Origin: Syntrophomonadaceae bacterium | Lineage (GTDB): Bacteria > Bacillota > Dethiobacteria > DTU022 | NCBI GenBank assembly: GCA_003564055.1 | Contig: PWSG01000259.1 | Coordinates: 1 to 6,538, forward strand | DNA length: 6,538 nt | Direction: 5' to 3' | Shown here: positions 1-5,169 of the stretch, one piece after another | How the letters are laid out: every line of letters starts with the position of its first letter | Numbering within the stretch: position 1 is the stretch's first letter | Notes under the pieces: generated by a model | Database searches by the model: none | What the model was told of the DNA's origin: nothing | Seen by the model: the letters and a program-made list of their open reading frames with translations, nothing else | Made by a program: the position numbers and the translations under genes

Positions 1-315
1 AAAAAAACATATGACAGGTTTGTCTATGAATCCGGCCGGGCTTTATTTGAAATCGGGTACTGGTTTCTTGATTCGAAAAAAGCATCTGCAGTTGATGAAA
101 CTAAAGTAACCTGCCCTGTTTTAATCATAGGGGGAAAAGAAGACCGCCTTACACCGGTTTCTGTCGTAAGAAATGTGGCAAAAAAATACAGCTCAACAGC
201 AACTTACAGGGAATTGGAAAACCATGCCCACTGGATTGTCGGAGAACCGGGCTGGGAGAAAGTAGTGCAGCTTATTGAAGATTGGATAAAAGAAGCTCCC
301 GGCGACAAGGCATAA
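1..315 (+). CDS. alpha/beta hydrolase, C-terminal part (5' end outside window)
   Basis: The reading frame is open from base 1 and ends at TAA 313-315, leaving 104 residues of a C-terminal half. The visible part has the late strand-loop of the alpha/beta hydrolase fold: CPVLIIGGKEDRLTP at residues 38-52, where D48 fits the acid of the catalytic triad. NHAHW follows at 74-78, where H77 (or H75) fits the triad histidine. A closing helix (WEKVVQLIEDWIKE) comes next. The nucleophile Ser and the oxyanion loop lie upstream of the window, so the substrate cannot be judged; soluble cytoplasmic esterase or lipase-like hydrolases have this layout. The gene is followed eight bases later by an intrinsic terminator and is convergent with the methyltransferase gene. 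The family call is firm; the specific function is unknown. Confidence 0.85.
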   Translation, partial: KKTYDRFVYESGRALFEIGYWFLDSKKASAVDETKVTCPVLIIGGKEDRLTPVSVVRNVAKKYSSTATYRELENHAHWIVGEPGWEKVVQLIEDWIKEAPGDKA

Positions 316-322
316 TATTTTT

Positions 323-356
323 AAGGCCCTGCCGGCAGCGGACAGCGGGGCTTTTT
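323..356 (+). terminator. intrinsic terminator of the hydrolase gene
   Basis: Just after the TAA at 313-315, AAG-GCCCTGC (323-332, with G326 bulged) pairs with GCGGGGCTT (345-353, one U-G pair) to give a 9-bp stem. The loop is 12 nt and a run of T follows (352-356). On the other strand the same stem has no good T tract, so it serves mainly the plus-strand gene. Confidence 0.7.
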
Positions 357-370
357 AAAAACTGCTGAAG

Positions 371-400
371 CCACAGGGGACAGTTACACCGTCTCCGTGG
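371..400. repeat. 30-bp imperfect hairpin between convergent genes
   Basis: CCAC (371-374) pairs with GTGG (397-400). After a bulged A375, GGGGAC (376-381) pairs with GTCTCC (391-396) with one G-U, around a 9-nt loop. Its GGGGACAGTTACACCGTC core resembles the dispersed GGGGAC...GTCCCC small hairpins (REP-like) known from intergenic spaces of several anaerobe genomes. That likeness is from memory; only one copy is seen here. On the minus strand a T run occurs about 10 nt past the stem, so it may also act as a weak terminator for the methyltransferase gene. Confidence 0.5.
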
Positions 401-405
401 CGGCG

Positions 406-1224
406 CTAATTTTCATCAATTCCTTTTACTGCAAGGACTTCTTTAGCGGGGGTACGTTCGCCTGTGCAGCTGATCCGGCGCGGGCCATCTAAATAATGCA
501 GCTTAAAATTAAGGCTTTTATAAAGTTCTACTACGCGCTCAGTAGCCTGGTTTGAGAGAACAACGGGACCTTTATGATCGGCTAACCACCTGCCAAGCCG
601 CTCTTGATCTTCCCAGTTAAAGGTTTTCTCGGAGTACTGGGTGAAATCCACATCGTAGGGCGGATCGGCATAAATAAAATCACCTTGCTCGACCCTAATT
701 TCTTCAAAATCCTGTGACTGGAAACTCCAGTTTCTGAATGGCTCTGCATAGGGGCTAAATTCACGCCTGTAAGTTATTTTTTTGTACCTGCCAAAGGGAA
801 CATTAAAAAACCCTTTCTGGTTAAAGCGGCAAAGTCCGTTAAACCCCGTGCGATTAAGATAGTAAAACAGACCTGCCGCCTCTGCTGAATGCTGTTTTCC
901 TTCTTTTAAAAGTTTGTTAAACTTATCACGGTATTGATAATATAGTTCTTTATCATTTTCCATAGGGAAGTCAATAATAAGGCCGCTTTTAACCTGGTTG
1001 AAAAAGTTGACCAGGTGCTGGTTAAAGTCGTTGAGGAGGGCCTGGTCTGGCATTAACCCCAAGGTGACAGCCAACCCGCCGCAGAAGGGTTCAACCAGGC
1101 GGCGGTTGTTGTTTCTTTGCCATACAGGCAGCAGGTGAGGCACAAGCCAGCGCTTGCCACCTGCCCATTTAAGGGGTGGTTTAAGGATGACAGCTTTTTC
1201 GTAACTTGTATTAGTATTTGTCAT
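406..1224 (-). CDS. dam: Dam/DpnM-type N6-adenine DNA methyltransferase (probable GATC specificity)
   Basis: This 272-residue protein would transfer a methyl group from S-adenosylmethionine to adenine N6 in duplex DNA. It has the full alpha-group D12-class motif order. PLKWAGGK (17-24) is the N-terminal SAM-binding signature and VEPFCGG (44-50) is motif I. LLNDFN lies at 63-68, DPPY (187-190) is catalytic motif IV, and LSNQ is at 223-226. The block YLNRTGFNGLCRFN (122-135), followed by NVPFGRYKK (141-149), is the stretch conserved in Dam and DpnM enzymes that read GATC, so GATC is the likely target; this is inferred from homology. Length matches the family (about 270-285). The ATG at 1224 has an AAGGA ribosome site 6 nt upstream, and the protein starts just before the conserved block. 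No restriction endonuclease gene is visible next to it, so within this window it is an orphan. It lies downstream of the MmgE/PrpD gene and behind its terminator. Confidence 0.93.
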   Translation of the reverse strand: MTNTNTSYEKAVILKPPLKWAGGKRWLVPHLLPVWQRNNNRRLVEPFCGGLAVTLGLMPDQALLNDFNQHLVNFFNQVKSGLIIDFPMENDKELYYQYRDKFNKLLKEGKQHSAEAAGLFYYLNRTGFNGLCRFNQKGFFNVPFGRYKKITYRREFSPYAEPFRNWSFQSQDFEEIRVEQGDFIYADPPYDVDFTQYSEKTFNWEDQERLGRWLADHKGPVVLSNQATERVVELYKSLNFKLHYLDGPRRISCTGERTPAKEVLAVKGIDEN

Positions 1225-1228
1225 GATT

Positions 1229-1235
1229 GATCCTT
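1229..1235 (-). promoter_or_regulatory. ribosome binding site of the methyltransferase, overlapping a GATC
   Basis: On the minus strand AAGGATC (1235 to 1229) lies just before the ATG at 1224. AAGGA is the Shine-Dalgarno with 6-nt spacing, and its last two bases begin a GATC (1229-1232). This supports the chosen start and puts a possible target of the enzyme inside its own translation start region. Confidence 0.65.
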
Positions 1236-1240
1236 GCCGG

Positions 1241-1326
1241 CTACTTGAAAAGCAGGGTTAAAGGCAACCCCGCAAAAGTTATTTGAAACATTATCAAACA
1301 GCAATGGCAGAAAACAGATCAAGTAG
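1241..1326 (-). repeat. 8-bp inverted repeat enclosing the terminator in the methyltransferase leader
   Basis: CTACTTGA at 1241-1248 and its exact reverse complement TCAAGTAG at 1319-1326 are 70 bases apart in the 124-bp space between the two genes. The arms enclose the terminator hairpin, and the 1241-1248 arm takes up the first T of its tract. The outer 1319 arm begins inside a GATC (1317-1320). A short exact repeat like this can arise by chance, so a role is unproven. Confidence 0.4.
1248..1273 (-). terminator. intrinsic terminator of the MmgE/PrpD gene
   Basis: Read on the minus strand, GCGGGGTT (1273-1266) pairs with AACCCTGC (1259-1252) in an 8-bp stem with one G-U and a 6-nt loop. TTTT (1251-1248) follows. 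It lies 76 bases past the TAA at 1349-1351 and 24 bases before the methyltransferase ATG, so transcripts reaching the methyltransferase gene from upstream must read through it. Confidence 0.7.
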
Positions 1327-1348
1327 TTGTTGTTTGAAAACATATTTT

Positions 1349-2692
1349 TTATATTTCCCACATATCGTAAATATTATCAAAGGTCTCAACCCTGCTAATA
1401 GATTCGAGCCAGGCCTCTATTTTTGAGGCAGGAAGCAGCATGGATGACAAGCGGCGGAACTTGGTATGCAGTTCCTCAAGGGAAACCAGGTTTTCAGGGT
1501 CTCCCCTGGGGAAATCAGTTTGTTCGTGAACGACAGTTCCATTGCGCAGGATTACATTTAACTTGGCCGCCCATTTTTCAGGGTAGTGGGCATCAAGCAG
1601 GGGATCAACCTCAACGGTGCAGTGACTCATTAATTCTTCGAGGGTACGGTCATGCAGCCTTTCTTCGGTGAAATCTTCAAGGCCGACATGACCGTAAACC
1701 ATTGCTGTCGCAACACAGAAAGGCAGGCTAAACTTGGCCTCGTAAATGGTTTCAGGGAAAGGCTCCCCAACCAGGTCCTTTGCAACTCCATAAGTTTGTA
1801 TTCTTAAAAGTTCGATATCCTCAGGTTTAATATCCTTCTCACGAAGACGCAGGGCCAGGTCTATCCCGGCATGGGTATGCCTGGTCGATGCAAAAAGGCG
1901 ATAGCTGATCTGCATAATTTTATAACCTTCACCCAGGCCTTCAGTTATTTTCTCCATTTTTGCTTTCGGCGCAAACACGCGCAGAAAACCTTTTTCGCCT
2001 GAGAGCATCGTCTTGGTACTTGTATACCCTCCTGCAGCAAGCATGGCCGAAAACAAGCCATTCTGCGCAGCTTTGCTGGCGTGCAAAGGCTTGCTGATCA
2101 TTCCTTCGGGACTGTAATGAAGTTCCATCAATCCTGCAGCCTGGGTACCGGCATGCCCCAGGGCATGCATTAGCTGCTCCTCATCAAGTTTTAATACCTT
2201 TCCTGCGGCAACAGCTGCCGCAAAAGTGCCACAGGTGCCTGTTGTGTGCCAAAACTGGTAATGGGACGGGGTCATCGCTTCGGCAATGCGAATGCCGACT
2301 TCGTAACCGATAATAATTGCCGTAATTAATTCTTTCCCCGAAGCACCTATTTTTTCAGCGGCTGCCAGGGCTGCCGGAATTATTGGCGAACCCGGGCGCA
2401 ATATAGATTGGCGGTGCAGATCGTCCAGTTCCAGGCCGTGTGCGTACAGGCCGTTACCAAGGGCGGCTGATAAAGCGGGACCCCTCTCTTTACGTCCGAT
2501 TAAAACTGCCTGGGGACTGCCTCCGGCCTCTTCGATAATTTCAGTAACAACATGACCTGGCAAAGCCATAGCGCCGGCACAGGCTGCTCCTACCAGGTCC
2601 AACAGGCAGATCTTAGCCTGGTGAATTACTTCCTCGGGAAAGTGATCGTATTGAGCGTTAGATACAAACCTGGCTAAATCCTGTTCTATCAT
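1349..2692 (-). CDS. MmgE/PrpD family protein (2-methylcitrate dehydratase / aconitate decarboxylase / epimerase fold)
   Basis: This 447-residue cytoplasmic enzyme, near usual family length, belongs to a family acting on small carboxylic acids (2-methylcitrate dehydration, cis-aconitate decarboxylation, iminodisuccinate epimerisation). Family blocks appear in order: NGLYAHGLELDDLH (80-93), RPGSPIIPAALAAAE (99-113), GYEVGIRI (129-136), HTTGTCGTFAAA (149-160), KPLHASKAAQNG (201-212), EAKFSLPF (318-325) and PRGDPENLVSLEEL (395-408). The helical domain is thus followed by the smaller alpha/beta domain. Two sites differ from the usual pattern: the HPG triplet is RPG (99-101), and the Lys-x-Tyr/Phe-Pro stretch is R265-L-F-A. 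The substrate is therefore unclear and should not be copied from PrpD. The start is the ATG at 2692, with AAGGGA 9 nt upstream. A TTG 29 codons earlier would give a Lys-rich tail of low complexity and lacks a ribosome site. The gene seems to have its own promoter and terminator. Confidence 0.88.
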   Translation of the reverse strand: MIEQDLARFVSNAQYDHFPEEVIHQAKICLLDLVGAACAGAMALPGHVVTEIIEEAGGSPQAVLIGRKERGPALSAALGNGLYAHGLELDDLHRQSILRPGSPIIPAALAAAEKIGASGKELITAIIIGYEVGIRIAEAMTPSHYQFWHTTGTCGTFAAAVAAGKVLKLDEEQLMHALGHAGTQAAGLMELHYSPEGMISKPLHASKAAQNGLFSAMLAAGGYTSTKTMLSGEKGFLRVFAPKAKMEKITEGLGEGYKIMQISYRLFASTRHTHAGIDLALRLREKDIKPEDIELLRIQTYGVAKDLVGEPFPETIYEAKFSLPFCVATAMVYGHVGLEDFTEERLHDRTLEELMSHCTVEVDPLLDAHYPEKWAAKLNVILRNGTVVHEQTDFPRGDPENLVSLEELHTKFRRLSSMLLPASKIEAWLESISRVETFDNIYDMWEI

Positions 2693-2701
2693 GCTACAAC
2701 T

Positions 2702-2707
2702 TCCCTT
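2702..2707 (-). promoter_or_regulatory. ribosome binding site deciding the MmgE/PrpD start
   Basis: AAGGGA on the minus strand lies 9 nt before the ATG at 2692. The alternative TTG at 2777-2779 has only a poor purine stretch right next to it. Family alignment also starts at the ATG (MIEQDLARFV). Confidence 0.6.
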
Positions 2708-2728
2708 CTTTCTGTTAAATAATCGGTA

Positions 2729-2755
2729 TTTTTTTGCATCAACTTTTTTTGCATC
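2729..2755. repeat. two direct 12-bp repeats upstream of the MmgE/PrpD gene
   Basis: TTTTTTTGCATC occurs exactly at 2729-2740 and again at 2744-2755, a 15-base period. On the minus strand this is GATGCAAAAAAA twice, just downstream of the predicted transcription start. The place suits an operator or structured leader, but a slippage-made duplication is equally possible. Confidence 0.6.
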
Positions 2756-2764
2756 TGTATTCTT

Positions 2765-2793
2765 ATTATAACCCGTCAAGCCCTGACTTTCTA
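2765..2793 (-). promoter_or_regulatory. candidate sigma70/sigmaA promoter of the MmgE/PrpD gene
   Basis: On the minus strand TATAAT (2770-2765) is a perfect -10. TAGAAA (2793-2788) lies 17 nt upstream and matches the -35 consensus at four of six positions. The TAG of this -35 is also the stop codon of the upstream 752-residue gene. Transcription would start near 2757-2759, leaving a leader of about 65 nt. The TATAAT is a strong match but the -35 is moderate. Confidence 0.45.
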
Positions 2794-5049
2794 TAGTATA
2801 AACTGCATTAAAAGAATTATAATCAAAGATACAAATAATATCAGCACATAGTATTCAAAGTTGGAAGTGTTTACAATCTTAAAAAACTTGCCCCGGAAAG
2901 AATAATCCATATCGAAAAGAAAGTAAAAAGCGCTTAAGAATATTATTTTGGATTGAATGAAAAAAAGATTTATAAAGTTAAGCCAAGTACTGTAAGTAAG
3001 TTCAAGGGCTGAAGAAATCATTTTCAAAGTTCGCCCAAAAACAGGGCCGCCTTTTTCCAGGGCATTGACGCGATGACTAAACTCCCGAAGTGGTTTCAGG
3101 CTGCCAACAATAATGGCCTCTGCGGCAGAGTCAAGTATTTTGCCACTGATACAGTAGTATGAAATTAATCGCGGGCTTTGGATATAAGATGAATCAACTA
3201 TGTTTTCCAGCACCCTTCCACTGATGCAATAATAGGTAAGCAAGCGAGGGCTTTGGATGTAGACGGAGTCGACAGATAGTTCGAGGAGGCGTCCGCTTCT
3301 TGTATAGATAAGCATAAGAATTCTAACCAGGGGTTGGTAAACAAGGTACTCTATGCTTAGCCAGCCGGGCAGTTTGCGTGTAAAGAGCCCGGTGCGGGTG
3401 CCTGCGACAAAGAGAACAGCGGCCACGGCGACAATCCCTGCCATGCCCTGCAGGTCGTGAATATCCCAAAAGTCAGTCTTCATCAAGTAATTGAACCGGT
3501 ACTCGTCAAAGGGAAATGCTCCCGTAACCGGCCCGACTAACTCGGTGAGCACGAAGAAAGGGTTGGTTCCAATAAAGAGGATCGCTGCGCCGATGGCGAT
3601 AAAGACAAGTTTTTCATTTAAGGGCTCTTTGCCTTTGGCTTTAAGGCCGTCTGGTTTTTTGCCCAAAAAGATGGAGCTAAAAAGACGGGCAACATAGCAG
3701 GTGGTCATCGCACCGGTGAGCATAAAAATACGCTCGGCCAGGTAAAGAGCATAGCTGTCATGTAATTCGTATGCTTCAACAATAGCATGGTGCAGCAGCA
3801 CTTTGCTGGTATAACCGTTTAGAAGCGGTATGCCGGCAATACCCATCGCCGCAAAGAGGAAAACAACGGTAGTAACAGGAAATTCGCGCCACAGGCCCCC
3901 TAATCGGCTGAGTTCAATTTCCCCGGTGCGGAAGTAAACAGCCCCGACCATCATAAACATGCCCGCTTTAAAGAAAGCATGGTTAACAACATGCAGGGTA
4001 AAACCACCGAAGGCCATCGGGCCTTCAAAACCCAGGTAAGCGGCAGCCCCGATACCCATCAGGATGTAACCCATCTGGCTGACGCTGCTGTAGGCCAAAA
4101 GACGCTTGGCGTTACCCTGAAAAAGGGCCATAAAGGCAGCTGAAAACATGGTCAAAATCCCGAACCAGATCAGGATAAAACCCATCTGCTGCGTATAGGC
4201 CCAGAGCGCAGATGCATCCGGAACCTGTGGGGTATAGATAACCGTAAATACCCTGGCTATGCCGTAGGCGCCCGTCTTAATCATGATCCCTGAAAGAAGA
4301 GCGCTGGCCGGGGCAGGGGCAACAGGATGGGCTTTAGGCAGCCAGATATGCAGTGGCACCATCCCGGCCTTGATGCCGAAGCCGATCACTAAAAGTACCG
4401 CAATCAGGGCCCGCGCAGGTAGAATAACGAGCTGTTCAAGCATGGGGGTCAACTCCACGGTTCCGGTGAACCAGTAGATCATGATCGAGGCCGATAAAAT
4501 CATAAGGCCTCCGAATACGCCAAGGTAAAGATAAAGCCTGCCCGCTTTCATCGCTTCTTCACTCTGGGTATGAATGACCAGCAGGTAGGAGGCAACAGAC
4601 ATTATTTCAAAAAAGAAAAAGAGGCTGAATAAGTCAGCGGTCAGAAATACACCAAGACAACCGCCCAGGGTCAGAAGGTAAAATACATAGTACCGATTGT
4701 GCCTGCTTTCATGGGTCATGTAGGAAAGGGAAAAAACAGAAGCTAAAAACCAGACCAGGGCGGAGATAAGGTTGAACACCGCACCAAGATGATCAACCCG
4801 CATATAAAGAGGAAGCTCGCCGAAACCAACTGAAAACCGGCTTAAAACTTCACCTTCCTGCCAGACCTGACGAAAAAGAAACACCGATAAAACCAGGACC
4901 AGGCCGGTAACGGCCAGGACCAGGATGTTCCGGTAACGATCGCCTAAATATCCGGCCAAAGGCACAAGGGCCGCAGCAAGTATAGGTATCAGGGCAATGG
5001 CCAGCGGCAGGCCGGAGGTTATGACATTTTCAAAAACTGCTCCGTTCAT
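2791..5049 (-). CDS. NuoL/M/N-MrpA/D family proton-antiporter-like membrane subunit with long C-terminal extension
   Basis: This polytopic membrane protein of 752 residues has the Proton_antipo_M core of complex I, Mrp antiporters and group 4 hydrogenases, where it would carry H+ or Na+. Key buried charges are visible: E148 (FFFFE), K227 (GFGIKAGMVPLH), K258 (IMIKTGAYG), K361 (HAFFKAG) and K416 (GYTSK). The core, about 14 helices, ends near residue 505. Beyond it come one more hydrophobic segment (533-550), a long mostly non-membrane stretch with two 25-residue repeats (585-634), then hydrophobic segments at about 695-712 and 733-752. MrpD and NuoM stop at about 500 residues; NuoL has a comparable arm-plus-anchor tail, so the extension may be a lateral helix. 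The last 60-70 codons are AT-rich. The ATG at 5049 has AAGGAG 7 nt upstream. It lies 120 bp after the paralogous subunit and is probably co-transcribed with it. Whether its complex is Mrp-, hydrogenase- or complex I-like cannot be told from this window. Confidence 0.88.
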   Translation of the reverse strand: MNGAVFENVITSGLPLAIALIPILAAALVPLAGYLGDRYRNILVLAVTGLVLVLSVFLFRQVWQEGEVLSRFSVGFGELPLYMRVDHLGAVFNLISALVWFLASVFSLSYMTHESRHNRYYVFYLLTLGGCLGVFLTADLFSLFFFFEIMSVASYLLVIHTQSEEAMKAGRLYLYLGVFGGLMILSASIMIYWFTGTVELTPMLEQLVILPARALIAVLLVIGFGIKAGMVPLHIWLPKAHPVAPAPASALLSGIMIKTGAYGIARVFTVIYTPQVPDASALWAYTQQMGFILIWFGILTMFSAAFMALFQGNAKRLLAYSSVSQMGYILMGIGAAAYLGFEGPMAFGGFTLHVVNHAFFKAGMFMMVGAVYFRTGEIELSRLGGLWREFPVTTVVFLFAAMGIAGIPLLNGYTSKVLLHHAIVEAYELHDSYALYLAERIFMLTGAMTTCYVARLFSSIFLGKKPDGLKAKGKEPLNEKLVFIAIGAAILFIGTNPFFVLTELVGPVTGAFPFDEYRFNYLMKTDFWDIHDLQGMAGIVAVAAVLFVAGTRTGLFTRKLPGWLSIEYLVYQPLVRILMLIYTRSGRLLELSVDSVYIQSPRLLTYYCISGRVLENIVDSSYIQSPRLISYYCISGKILDSAAEAIIVGSLKPLREFSHRVNALEKGGPVFGRTLKMISSALELTYSTWLNFINLFFIQSKIIFLSAFYFLFDMDYSFRGKFFKIVNTSNFEYYVLILFVSLIIILLMQFIL
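3148..3297 (-). repeat. tandem 25-codon duplication inside the 752-residue subunit
   Basis: Residues 585-609 (3223-3297) and 610-634 (3148-3222) are adjacent copies with 19 of 25 residues identical. Both contain YIQSPRL (597-603; 622-628), and both end in YYCI and run into SG. A third, decayed start (SGKILDSAAEA, 635-645) follows. By hand count the two 75-bp units match at about 47 of 75 bases, so the protein is better kept than the DNA. That suggests an old duplication under selection, not recent slippage. Confidence 0.85.
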
Positions 5050-5056
5050 CTGCCTG

Positions 5057-5062
5057 CTCCTT
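5057..5062 (-). promoter_or_regulatory. strong Shine-Dalgarno of the 752-residue subunit
   Basis: AAGGAG on the minus strand lies 7 nt before the ATG at 5047-5049, and fixes the start of this gene. Confidence 0.75.
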
Positions 5063-5121
5063 TTAAATAAGGCGGATCTTTAAGGTAAGCCGGGTAAATA
5101 AAGACTTTGAACAACTCCCTG

Positions 5122-5163
5122 CAGGATCAATCAAGAGATTATTAAATAGTTGGTTTAATCCTG
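5122..5163 (-). other. stem-loop between the two antiporter-like genes
   Basis: On the minus strand CAGGATTAA (5163-5155) can pair with TTGATCCTG (5130-5122), 9 bp with one U-G pair around a 24-nt loop. It begins six bases after the stop codon at 5170-5172. No T run follows, so it is not a standard terminator. It may stabilise the 3' end of the upstream message or be an mRNA processing site; chance is also possible. Confidence 0.4.
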
Positions 5164-5169
5164 TAAGTA

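Noticed and set aside
406..1224. A restriction-modification system around the methyltransferase
   Set aside because: No endonuclease or specificity gene is visible on either side; the neighbours are a hydrolase and an MmgE/PrpD protein.
1423..1671. Plus-strand open frame of 82 codons inside the MmgE/PrpD gene
   Set aside because: It is antisense to a gene with clear family motifs and shows no recognisable domain; the same holds for the other short plus-strand frames within the membrane genes and for the short frames at 582-764 and 5223-5408.
2693..2779. 29-residue N-terminal extension of the MmgE/PrpD protein from a TTG
   Set aside because: It lacks a properly spaced ribosome site, is Lys-rich and made largely of the twin 12-bp repeat, and overlaps the likely promoter. 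Family proteins start at the ATG at 2692.
2774..2779. TTGACG at 2779-2774 (minus strand) as a -35 element
   Set aside because: It is only three bases from the TATAAT and has no other -10 at a proper distance.
5046..5114. 22-codon TTG-started frame ending in TGA that overlaps the ATG of the 752-residue gene
   Set aside because: It has only a TTG start with a purine run directly adjacent (no spacing), lacks a recognised product, and such short open frames are common by chance. The stop-start overlap is the only point in its favour.
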